From positions 1 to 23,938 of IMG/VR virus record IMGVR_UViG_3300033064_002044: a stretch of DNA of 23,938 bases. One strand, written 5' to 3'. Below, in pieces: positions 15,714 to 21,663 of the stretch (position 1 is its first letter; each line of letters opens with the position of its first letter). A model generated the notes under the pieces. That model was not told where the DNA came from, did no database searches, and saw nothing but the letters and a program-made list of their open reading frames with translations. The position numbers and the translations under genes were made by a program. The DNA is from a virus.

Positions 15714-17399
15714 ATGGCACAACTTTCGTTTTTGGATTCACTTACTCCGGAGCAAGAGGCGTATGCCTTAAAGATCGGCGAACGCGCAAAGGCAATGGGC
15801 ATACCCCCTGCGTTTGCAATTTCTGTCGCGTATCAAGAGTCGAGGCTGAACCCAGCGACCAAAGATAGCGAAAAGGGCGCTGTCGGCGTAATGCAGGTTA
15901 TGCCGAAGACCGGCAAGGGTATGGGCTTTGACGAAAAGTCCTTGCGTGATCCGGACAAGAACATTGACGCCGGCCTGAAATACCTCAAGCAGGCGCTTGA
16001 CGCAACCGGCAACGACCCCAGACTGGCTGCGATTTACTACAACGGCGGCCCGGGCAGCTTGGCGCGGTTTGACGCCGGCGAAGAGCTGCACCCCGAAACA
16101 AATCAATACCTTCAAGACCTGAAATCATTCGGCACGTTTTCTGACGCGCCCGCAGCAAACCCAGCCGCTCCGGCAGCGCCCCCTCAGAACGACGCCGATG
16201 CCCGAGACCGAGAAGCTCTGCAAGCGCAGGAGAAGGCCACCGCCCAATTGGCAGGAGGCTATCTCGGCACCGGCGTGTCCGGACTTAAAATGATCGGGCA
16301 AGGACTTTCAAAAGGCGCAGAAGCGATCGAGGAAGGCCGCCAGCGGGCCGCAGCACGCTTTCAGCCACCAACCCCTCCCAGCGGCGGTGCCGGCGCTCCT
16401 CCGCCCCCTCCTGCGTCCGGTGGGGCCCCCGGCGGTGGTATGTTCGGCGGCACTCCGCCCGCTCCACCCGCGCCGCCCGGGGCTACTCCACCCGGTGGTG
16501 CACCCGCCATTCCACAAAACGGCCGGATGCCTGCCGGCCAGACTGGGACGATGCCCTACAATTACGGTAAGGCGGCGGGCCTGACGGATATCGAGGCCGG
16601 CCGTGCGTTGGACATGACCAAGCAGGAAGGCGGTGTTCACGACCTGTCTACGAAACGGCGCGAGGGCACACTCAAGGTGAAGAGTTTGTTCCCGGGCGAG
16701 ACTTGGGGCGAAAACCCGCAACACGGCGGGATATTGACCAAGGCCGGCGGGCCTCCGAATTTCAGTTACATTCAGGAGCCGATGCCGCCGGCCGGTGCAC
16801 TTCCGCCACCCGCGGGGTTGCCGCCATCAACCGCCGTGACCGTGCCGCAGCAAAGCGGGCTGCCGAAACAAAGCGCACCGCCGGCCGCACCACCAACGCA
16901 AGGTGGGACAGTGTTCCGGCAAATACCGACCGCTGCGGCAGTTCCAATGACCCCACCGCCGCCTCCGCCGCCGTCAGGGCTTGAAAAGGTGCGCGAGTTG
17001 TTTGCCAGCATGATGGAGCGGACGTCGCCCGTTGCAAAGAAAGTTGCCAGCGGTCTGGGTGTTTTGAACCGTTACGCCATGCCGCCGTTGGCTGTGGCCG
17101 GCGCGGCCGGTGAGGCTGTTGATATTAAAAACGAAATAAACAAGCCGCCAGAGCAGAGGGATCCTATGCGCCTCGGACTGTCTGCTGGAACGTTAGCCGG
17201 AACAGGGCTAGGGTTTGCGTTCCCACCGGCGGGCATCGCCCTTGGTGCAGGGTCTGCGTTGACGCAATACCTGCGTGACAGGGAAATGCGCCAGCAACAG
17301 ATGACGCCGGAGGAACTTTACGAAGATTATTACGGTCGCCCGTATCAGCAGCAACCGACTCTGCGATTTGGTCAACCAGACCCATATTATAAACCTTGA
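15714..17399 (+). CDS. Virion-associated SLT lytic transglycosylase
   Basis: This is a 561-residue protein. Residues about 10-125 form an SLT lytic transglycosylase domain: 'YQESRLNP' with presumed catalytic Glu42, 'GAVGVMQVMPKTG' (55-67) and 'YYNGGPG' (108-114). The reaction is non-hydrolytic cleavage of the peptidoglycan glycan strand, here probably a local opening during DNA entry, as in T7 gp16 or P22 gp4. Residues about 145-440 are long Pro/Ala/Gly-rich linkers around a short conserved-looking part (280-350). A C-terminal Gly/Ala hydrophobic zone lies at about 450-525. There is no signal peptide, which fits packaging in the virion rather than secretion. It is the last gene of the + strand late operon. 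Confidence 0.85.
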   Translation: MAQLSFLDSLTPEQEAYALKIGERAKAMGIPPAFAISVAYQESRLNPATKDSEKGAVGVMQVMPKTGKGMGFDEKSLRDPDKNIDAGLKYLKQALDATGNDPRLAAIYYNGGPGSLARFDAGEELHPETNQYLQDLKSFGTFSDAPAANPAAPAAPPQNDADARDREALQAQEKATAQLAGGYLGTGVSGLKMIGQGLSKGAEAIEEGRQRAAARFQPPTPPSGGAGAPPPPPASGGAPGGGMFGGTPPAPPAPPGATPPGGAPAIPQNGRMPAGQTGTMPYNYGKAAGLTDIEAGRALDMTKQEGGVHDLSTKRREGTLKVKSLFPGETWGENPQHGGILTKAGGPPNFSYIQEPMPPAGALPPPAGLPPSTAVTVPQQSGLPKQSAPPAAPPTQGGTVFRQIPTAAAVPMTPPPPPPPSGLEKVRELFASMMERTSPVAKKVASGLGVLNRYAMPPLAVAGAAGEAVDIKNEINKPPEQRDPMRLGLSAGTLAGTGLGFAFPPAGIALGAGSALTQYLRDREMRQQQMTPEELYEDYYGRPYQQQPTLRFGQPDPYYKP

Positions 17400-17401
17400 A
17401 G

Positions 17402-17424
17402 CCCCGCCCCTTAACGGGGTGGGG
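17402..17424. terminator. Hairpin between convergent operons
   Basis: CCCCGCCCC-TTAAC-GGGGTGGGG makes a 9-bp GC-rich stem (one G-T pair) with a 5-base loop, starting two bases after the SLT gene stop. The minus-strand stop codon (TTA on the top strand) sits in the loop. No strong T-run follows in either direction, so it may be a weak bidirectional terminator, a factor-assisted one or an RNA-stabilising end. Its place exactly where two operons converge is the main support. Confidence 0.6.
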
Positions 17425-17641
17425 TATTGGCTAAAGCCCGTGCAACGTCCTTGTTGAGGGCTTCGACAATCTTCACGCAGCGCCGGTGCTCGGCTGACAA
17501 AACCGATTCGGTTACGACTTGTTCGATCTTCTGCGCAAACTGCACAACGTCAACGTCGTCGGCGATCAACGCGTTCGGCCTTTTCTCGTCGCTGTAAAAG
17601 AATACCTGCTTGATCAGTTCTTCGTTAAGTACGCTTGCCAT
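17411..17641 (-). CDS. Small phage early protein, unknown
   Basis: This 76-residue protein is the last gene of the leftward operon. I chose the start MASVLNEELIK because it has a GGAAGA ribosome site and overlaps the upstream gene by only 17 bases; a longer in-frame extension would run deep into that gene. The product is mostly helical ('VVQFAQKIEQVVTESV', then 'CVKIVEALNKDVARAL'). No motif of known function is seen. The stop codon lies in the loop of the convergent hairpin. Similar short helical proteins occur in early operons of environmental phages. Confidence 0.6.
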   Translation of the reverse strand: MASVLNEELIKQVFFYSDEKRPNALIADDVDVVQFAQKIEQVVTESVLSAEHRRCVKIVEALNKDVARALANTPPR

Positions 17642-17843
17642 TTTTTGTCTTCCAAGTTTCCCAGCTGATGATTGAATTGCGTGCAATTGAACGCTGAACG
17701 ATAGCGGTATAAGCGTTGTCTTTGCTGTCAAGGAATTCTTCGAACACCTCACGCGACTTCAAAAAAACGTCGTGCTTTTCGGCTTGTGATTTGATAGGCC
17801 AGATCGCCCCGTCTGACGTTTGATACGCGGTGATGGGCTTCAT
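17625..17843 (-). CDS. Small phage early protein, unknown
   Basis: This is a 72-residue protein starting MKPITAYQTSDGAIW. The chosen ATG overlaps the stop of the nuclease gene as ATGA, which decides it over a longer upstream reading. The N-terminus 'YQTSDGAIWPIKSQAEKHD' is a pattern I recognise from short phage proteins of unknown function that describe a beta hairpin and helix. It ends in a basic tail (KTKNGKRT). No catalytic residues are seen. It lies between the nuclease and the terminal gene of the operon. Confidence 0.6.
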   Translation of the reverse strand: MKPITAYQTSDGAIWPIKSQAEKHDVFLKSREVFEEFLDSKDNAYTAIVQRSIARNSIISWETWKTKNGKRT

Positions 17844-18598
17844 GAGTGCTTGTTCTTTAACTGCCAGAACTTGAGCAGAGCACAAAACATGCCCCAGCCG
17901 CGGTCGAGGTCTTCCTTCTCCCATTCGAGCACAACGGTCAGCCCGGGGTGCGTGCGGGACACGAAGACGTTTGCGCACCTTGCCTCAGGCTGGCCAATGC
18001 CGACGCGGTAGGCGGCGAGCTGCATCAGGTGCTCGTCATACGCCGCGATCGAATCGTCAGGGCCGAACTCTTTCGACTTGATGTCAAGGACAAAGCCCGC
18101 GGTGTGCAGGTCAAGTTTTCCGCCGAACCCGAGGTCGTGACAGAACGAGCGCTCCGACACCCAGCCGTGCTCACCGAACGTGGCGCGGATCTTCTCAACG
18201 CAGCCCTTGACGTGCGCCTGATGCTTATCGACAACCGTGCCCTCGTAAAAGCCCTGAACCGCGGTGTGTATCTCAGTTCCCGCATCCGCCGCCGATCGAC
18301 CCTGTTCTTTAGAATCAAAGATTATTCGATCGATGTATTCTTTCTCAGGTTCGTTGGGGCGACGGAGAAGGGTCAGCGTCGCAAGCAGCACCTGTTTCTG
18401 CATCCAAGCGATCAGGGCGGGCTTTGCCGTTGCGCCGAGGATGGTGGTGACGCTGGGCACCAGATTCATTTTGCGTGCGTCTCGGAGCGTTGTGGCGCGT
18501 TGTGAGCCGTTCTTAGCCTCAACGGTATACATCGGCAGCCCCTCACGGGAATACCAGTGATTTGACTCACTAGCGCGGGGTTCTTTTGCGGTGATCAT
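17840..18598 (-). CDS. PD-(D/E)XK nuclease, RecB/Cas4-like exonuclease
   Basis: This 252-residue protein carries the RecB-family nuclease core: 'GTEIH' (107-111), 'GGKLDL' with Asp163, 'LDIKSK' with Asp172 and Lys174, and 'QLAAY' (Gln193...Tyr197). These are metal-binding and catalytic positions of PD-(D/E)XK enzymes. The four cysteines are not arranged as in Cas4, so an iron-sulphur cluster is unlikely. 'LVPSVTTIL' near residue 46 is typical of phage members of this family. It probably resects DNA ends for phage recombination or degrades DNA. The start has a GGAGAAAATATTC ribosome site and overlaps the upstream stop as ATGA. It lies in the same operon as an SSB-like protein. Confidence 0.8.
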   Translation of the reverse strand: MITAKEPRASESNHWYSREGLPMYTVEAKNGSQRATTLRDARKMNLVPSVTTILGATAKPALIAWMQKQVLLATLTLLRRPNEPEKEYIDRIIFDSKEQGRSAADAGTEIHTAVQGFYEGTVVDKHQAHVKGCVEKIRATFGEHGWVSERSFCHDLGFGGKLDLHTAGFVLDIKSKEFGPDDSIAAYDEHLMQLAAYRVGIGQPEARCANVFVSRTHPGLTVVLEWEKEDLDRGWGMFCALLKFWQLKNKHS

Positions 18599-18792
18599 GA
18601 ATATTTTCTCCTGCCGAACAGGAAGTCCTCTCGGCCGTCAAATGAAGTATGGATAAAGCAACCCGGCTTTTCTTCAGACTCGATCGGGTTGCACCTGCAT
18701 TGCGAACTCAGGTCGTGCTCAAAATTGTCCGAAATGGGGATGAGGTGGGTTTCAATATCTTTGAGAAGTTCTGCGCTCAAACTGCCACCCAT
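18595..18792 (-). CDS. Small cysteine-containing protein, unknown
   Basis: This is a 65-residue protein starting MGGSLSAELLKDIE. It has an N-terminal helix, then 'SQCRCNP' and 'KPGCFIH', that is C-x-C and a C-x-x-H about a dozen residues apart, which could bind zinc. It ends in a basic tail (LFGRRKYS). The start overlaps the winged-helix gene by 16 bases; a longer reading begins at 18882 but would lie fully inside that gene. Its stop overlaps the nuclease start as ATGA, hinting at coupled production with the nuclease. Not recognised. Confidence 0.55.
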   Translation of the reverse strand: MGGSLSAELLKDIETHLIPISDNFEHDLSSQCRCNPIESEEKPGCFIHTSFDGREDFLFGRRKYS

Positions 18793-19076
18793 ACCCGTTG
18801 TAGCCGCCCAGACTGGCCCGGGCGCTCGTCTGCGGTGGGGATTGCCAGTCCCATCTTCTGAAGATCCGGCAATCGCCGCCACACCTGATCAGGGCGTAAC
18901 CCAGTGCGAACAGCTATCTCCTCAAAGGTGCCGCTGCGTTTTTTAAGTTCTTCATGGATCCTTGAACAAAAGGTCGGTGAAAACTCTTTAACGCGAGCAG
19001 CAGCCTTTTTAGACGTAGCTGGGTCACCTGACCGTGCCAGCTTGCGGGCAAAGTCTATAATCAGTTGTTGCATCAT
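18777..19076 (-). CDS. Winged-helix DNA-binding protein
   Basis: This is a 99-residue protein starting MMQQLIIDFARKLARSGDP (ATGATGA overlapping the previous stop). After 'DPATSKKAA' comes a winged-helix pattern: 'CSRIHEELKKRSGTFEEIA', then 'TGLRPDQVWRRLPDLQKMGL' as the recognition region, and 'GRLQRVW' as the wing. Phage proteins of this kind are small DNA-binding regulators or accessory replication proteins. The lack of an effector domain suggests a simple repressor or an architectural protein. Two adjacent Met codons leave the start uncertain by one residue. It belongs to the leftward early operon; targets are unknown. Confidence 0.7.
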   Translation of the reverse strand: MMQQLIIDFARKLARSGDPATSKKAAARVKEFSPTFCSRIHEELKKRSGTFEEIAVRTGLRPDQVWRRLPDLQKMGLAIPTADERPGQSGRLQRVWVAV

Positions 19077-19432
19077 TCTGTTCGCAACACTTCGACAACG
19101 TTTTTGCTGTGGTTTACTGTCGTGGTGTAGTTGCCTTTCCCATACAGCCTGAACAGCTCCGAGCAAATTGCGCCACGAATTTTCTCCGCAGTAAATTCAC
19201 CCGGTGGAATTGAAACAACTTCCCCAATTGTCATTTGCTCAATAAACGGCGAGTAGTATTTTTTTAACGTGCCCATGCCATAAATCGGGGCGCAACGAGT
19301 GCGGGTCTTTTTGCCCACAATCTCAAGGTCGCCGTGCTTCACGCCGTCGCAGTCAATAATTGCATACTTGCATCCAATCGCCGACAAGTTTGCCAGCGCA
19401 CGTTTCATTACCAGTTCTTTAACTTGTTCCAT
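19073..19432 (-). CDS. Unknown 119-aa early protein
   Basis: This 119-residue mixed alpha/beta protein reads 'KRALANLSAIGCKYAIIDCD', a basic patch 'VGKKTRTRCAP', 'PPGEFTAEKIRGAICSELFR' and an end 'NHSKNVVEVLRTE'. The middle helix-strand pattern and basic patch would suit nucleic-acid binding, but no family is recognised. No ribosome site is visible in the 12-base gap after the SSB-like gene, so coupling is likely; an internal Met at residue 9 is a possible alternative start. Its TGA overlaps the winged-helix start. Confidence 0.6.
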   Translation of the reverse strand: MEQVKELVMKRALANLSAIGCKYAIIDCDGVKHGDLEIVGKKTRTRCAPIYGMGTLKKYYSPFIEQMTIGEVVSIPPGEFTAEKIRGAICSELFRLYGKGNYTTTVNHSKNVVEVLRTE

Positions 19433-19444
19433 GTAAGCACTTGA

Positions 19445-20098
19445 TCAAAAAGGAATATCGTCAGCCATATCGGCAAACGCATCCGCTGGTTTTTCACTCT
19501 GATGCGACTTAGCCTTGCCGCCGCTGTCCTTGCCCTGCCATTCGGGCGATGACTTAATCTTTTCCTGAAGGAACTGGCTAAACGTGTCGAACAGCTGCAT
19601 GTCGGGGTTGTCGATCGAGAACATCGCAACCTTGTTGTGCCCCTCGGGCAAGCCGGCGGAACGGATTGTTTTTGGCACCGGGTTGATGTTTTTGATGTTG
19701 GTGTATTCCTTGCCGTTATTGCCGGCGTCTCTGGCCACCGTAATCATTGCCCACACGCCGAGGACGTTCTTCAGCTCAAACCCTTTGCGCTCCTCTTCCG
19801 TGAAGTCGCGACCGCGCCAAGCGGATAGGTCTTTGCGCAAGGTTGCCTTCTCTGCAAGCGACAGGGTAAAGTTCTTGCTAATCGACATTGGCTCGTTTTT
19901 ATTCGTCACGATTGGTTTGCCGTCGTCATCTTCGCCGTGCACCTCAAACTGAATCATGATCTTCCTGAGGTATTTGATCTGCCCCTGATACTCGGACTTT
20001 TGCGTGCCAAGATCGACGATGCGATAGCACCGCGCAAGATGCATCCCAGTTGGGACTGGGGTAAAGTTGCTCTCGCCTTCTTTCGCTATAATGCTCAT
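19445..20098 (-). CDS. Putative single-stranded DNA-binding protein
   Basis: This is a 217-residue protein starting MSIIAKEGES, chosen for its AAGGAGA ribosome site and ATGA overlap with the small gene upstream. The body is beta-rich ('MHLARCYRIVDLGTQKS', 'KIMIQFEVHGEDDDGKP', 'VLGVWAMITVARDAG'), like an OB-fold. The end is a flexible Gly/Lys-rich tail finishing 'ADMADDIPF', the acidic-hydrophobic tip that lets SSBs recruit partners. The family itself was not recognised by signature, so the call rests on fold look and C-terminal tip. With the nuclease downstream it may support replication and strand annealing. Confidence 0.65.
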   Translation of the reverse strand: MSIIAKEGESNFTPVPTGMHLARCYRIVDLGTQKSEYQGQIKYLRKIMIQFEVHGEDDDGKPIVTNKNEPMSISKNFTLSLAEKATLRKDLSAWRGRDFTEEERKGFELKNVLGVWAMITVARDAGNNGKEYTNIKNINPVPKTIRSAGLPEGHNKVAMFSIDNPDMQLFDTFSQFLQEKIKSSPEWQGKDSGGKAKSHQSEKPADAFADMADDIPF

Positions 20099-20268
20099 TG
20101 TGTTTCTCCTTGTTTGATATTCGCCGTTGAACGACTGATCCCACACTCGTATCGGATGGTCGTCCAATCATCCGGAGTAGCCTTACCTGACTCGGCTCGC
20201 TCAAGAGCCTCCTCAAGCATCTGCATTCGCTCAAGCATCAACTGCTGATACAGGTCTTCCATCGCCAT
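20095..20268 (-). CDS. First gene of leftward operon, 57-aa helical protein
   Basis: This short gene has ATG at 20268 (a second Met two codons later). Its TGA overlaps the SSB-like gene's ATG (ATGA). The product of 57 residues is a charged helix ('LMLERMQMLEEALERAESG') followed by 'ATPDDWTTIRYECGI' and a polar tail. The helix plus 'DDW..IR.ECG' pattern recurs in small early phage proteins of unknown function. The ribosome site is weak (GCGAAAG). It is the promoter-proximal gene, so it could be a regulator or anti-host protein, but nothing in the sequence shows that. Confidence 0.65.
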   Translation of the reverse strand: MAMEDLYQQLMLERMQMLEEALERAESGKATPDDWTTIRYECGISRSTANIKQGETQ

Positions 20269-20295
20269 CTTTCGCTGTAAGTTGAAAACAGGCCC

Positions 20296-20324
20296 ACTGT
20301 ATCAGGTGTAATTAAAAAATACAA
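20296..20324 (-). promoter_or_regulatory. Candidate leftward promoter
   Basis: On the minus strand TTGTAT (20324-20319) is followed after 17 bases by TACAGT (20301-20296). Each matches the sigma-70 consensus at four of six positions. Transcription would start about 20 bases before the first ATG of the leftward operon (20268). Support is the divergent gene layout and spacing, not a strong consensus. Confidence 0.45.
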
Positions 20325-20348
20325 TACTTGTTGCAATTACTGTTCAGT
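20296..20348. promoter_or_regulatory. Candidate operator pair
   Basis: ACTGTTCAGT (20339-20348) is a perfect dyad (ACTG-TT-CAGT) in the spacer of the rightward promoter. A near copy, ACTGTATCAG (20296-20305), covers the -10 box of the leftward promoter. GTAAT motifs flank them (20308-20312, 20352-20356, and inverted at 20336-20340). The match suggests one regulator, possibly the YdaS-like protein, acting at both promoters. Confidence 0.4.
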
Positions 20349-20356
20349 CGTGTAAT
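20328..20356 (+). promoter_or_regulatory. Candidate rightward promoter
   Basis: TTGTTG (20328-20333), a 17-base spacer and TGTAAT (20351-20356, five of six matches to TATAAT) precede the YdaS-like gene, giving a leader of about 35 bases with AAGGAG before its ATG. The alternative TTGCAA (20331-20336) with TAATAT (20353-20358) uses a 16-base spacer. Its -35 box lies three bases from that of the leftward promoter. Confidence 0.5.
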
Positions 20357-20396
20357 ATCGGCATACATTATTCAACCCAACCACAAGGAGAGCAAC

Positions 20397-20606
20397 ATGA
20401 CATTGCAGGAATATTTTGAAGGTAAGCCCCGCGGGGCGAAGGCTGATTTCGCGTTGAAGATGGGCATTACCCGAACGTGGCTGTCGCTCATCATCAGCGG
20501 CCGTCACTCGCCCAGCGCTCACCTGACTGTTGAGATCCACCATGCCACACGCGGGCAGGTGTCCCGTGAAGACCTGCGGCCAGACCTGTTTGGGAGGGTC
20601 AAATGA
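20397..20606 (+). CDS. YdaS/Cro-like helix-turn-helix regulator
   Basis: This is a 69-residue protein starting MTLQEYFEGK, chosen over an upstream in-frame Met because of the CAAGGAGAGCAAC ribosome site. The helix-turn-helix is 'AKADFALKMGITRTWLSLII' (14-33). The ending 'EIHHATRGQVSREDLRPDLF' (46-65) is the hallmark of the YdaS-like family of Cro-type repressors ('...VTR.DLRPDIF'). It should bind DNA as a dimer and control the adjacent divergent promoters, much as Cro does. As first gene of the rightward operon its level would respond to that promoter (autoregulation inferred). No CI-like protein with a peptidase domain is in the window. Confidence 0.8.
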   Translation: MTLQEYFEGKPRGAKADFALKMGITRTWLSLIISGRHSPSAHLTVEIHHATRGQVSREDLRPDLFGRVK

Positions 20607-21232
20607 TTTGGTATAAATTTCATATCGGCGACTACCTGACGCACACGGTGCACTTAGCCGACGCGGAGGATCTTGCATACCGCCGACTACTTGACCTCTA
20701 CTACATGAGCGAGAAAGAAATCCCTCTTGATACCGAATCGGTTGCTCGTAAAATCCGCCTTGATTTGGACATAACCGAATTGGTTTTAGGTGAGTTTTTT
20801 GAAAAGACCGAAAAGGGATACTTTAACCATCGTTGTCATGTCGAAATCGCAAAATATCAGGCTCAGGTTGCGGTCAATCGACAGGTCGGAAAGCGAGGCG
20901 GCAGGCCGAAGAAAACCGAATCGGTAACCGAATCGAAACCGAAGGCAAACCCTAAGAAGATACAGATACAGAATATAAATACTTCGTCGAAGTTCGACGA
21001 GTTCTGGTCTTCGTGGCCATCATCGAAGCGTAAAGTGGCAAAGTCAGCGGTGTTATCGAAATGGAAAAAGCTTGGTCTTGACCGTATTGCGGACTCGATC
21101 ATCTCCAACGTCAATGTGTTGAAGGAGACTGACCAGTGGACGACGGGGTATGAGCCGGCACCGCTGACCTACGTCAACCAGCGCCGGTGGGAGGATGAGA
21201 CCACCGCGGCACCGAGCCGGAGGGTGTTGTGA
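20603..21232 (+). CDS. DUF1376 (YdaU-like) replication protein
   Basis: This 209-residue protein opens with 'MIWYKFHIGDYLTHTVHLAD' and 'EDLAYRRLLDLYYMSEKEIP', the DUF1376 signature of phage replication proteins. A basic linker ('GKRGGRPKK', about 97-105) leads to a C-terminal part: 'FDEFWSSWPSSKRKVAKSA', then 'APLTYVNQRRWED' (about 186-198). This part resembles helicase-loader or primosome domains in which phage proteins deliver the replicative helicase to the origin. It overlaps the regulator (ATGA) and the next gene (GTGA). Its neighbour downstream supplies the helicase two genes on, which supports a loader or origin-binding role; that role is inferred. Confidence 0.8.
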   Translation: MIWYKFHIGDYLTHTVHLADAEDLAYRRLLDLYYMSEKEIPLDTESVARKIRLDLDITELVLGEFFEKTEKGYFNHRCHVEIAKYQAQVAVNRQVGKRGGRPKKTESVTESKPKANPKKIQIQNINTSSKFDEFWSSWPSSKRKVAKSAVLSKWKKLGLDRIADSIISNVNVLKETDQWTTGYEPAPLTYVNQRRWEDETTAAPSRRVL

Positions 21233-21663
21233 GTCAGGTTGAGGTCTTCATATCGCGCCTCAATAAGGTGAAGGGCCGTAACGGGTCATGGACTGCCTGC
21301 TGCCCGTCGCACAAGGACGGGTCGCCGTCGTTGTCGATCCGTGAGGGGCAGGACGGTCGCGTGCTGGTGCACTGCTTTGCGGGGTGTAGCGTGCACGACG
21401 TTGTTGGGTCGGTAGGCATGAGCGTGAACGATCTGTTTCCGCCAGACGAGCGCCGACGTGAATACGGGCACAACAAGCCCGCGGTGAAGGCGTCGTTTTA
21501 TTCGTCTGACCTGATGCGGATTATTGGCTTTGAGTCTTTGGTGGTGCAGATTGCGGCGATCGACATGGCGAATGGTAAAAAATTGAGCGACACAGACCGC
21601 GGGCGGTTGACTGTTGCAACACAGCGAATACAGGAGGCAATGAGATATGGCAACGTTGATTGA
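21229..21663 (+). CDS. Stand-alone CHC2 zinc-binding primase domain
   Basis: This is a 144-residue protein with GTG start overlapping the previous TGA (GTGA) and a GGAGGG ribosome site. The N-terminal half is a CHC2-type zinc ribbon: C25-P-S-H28, then 'SPSLSI' and C49-x-x-x-C53 ('HCFAGCSVHDVV'). This is the DNA-reading part of DnaG-type primases. The usual catalytic TOPRIM domain is absent; the remaining 85 residues are helical ('SLVVQIAAIDMANGKK'). It may recognise priming sites for the host primase or for another protein, working with the helicase encoded next. The zinc ligands are visible; the function without TOPRIM is open. Confidence 0.85.
   Translation: MSQVEVFISRLNKVKGRNGSWTACCPSHKDGSPSLSIREGQDGRVLVHCFAGCSVHDVVGSVGMSVNDLFPPDERRREYGHNKPAVKASFYSSDLMRIIGFESLVVQIAAIDMANGKKLSDTDRGRLTVATQRIQEAMRYGNVD

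Noticed and set aside
17948-18505. A 185-codon + strand frame opposite the nuclease gene
   Set aside because: The minus-strand reading contains clear nuclease motifs and a ribosome site; the + reading is a shadow with no recognisable features.
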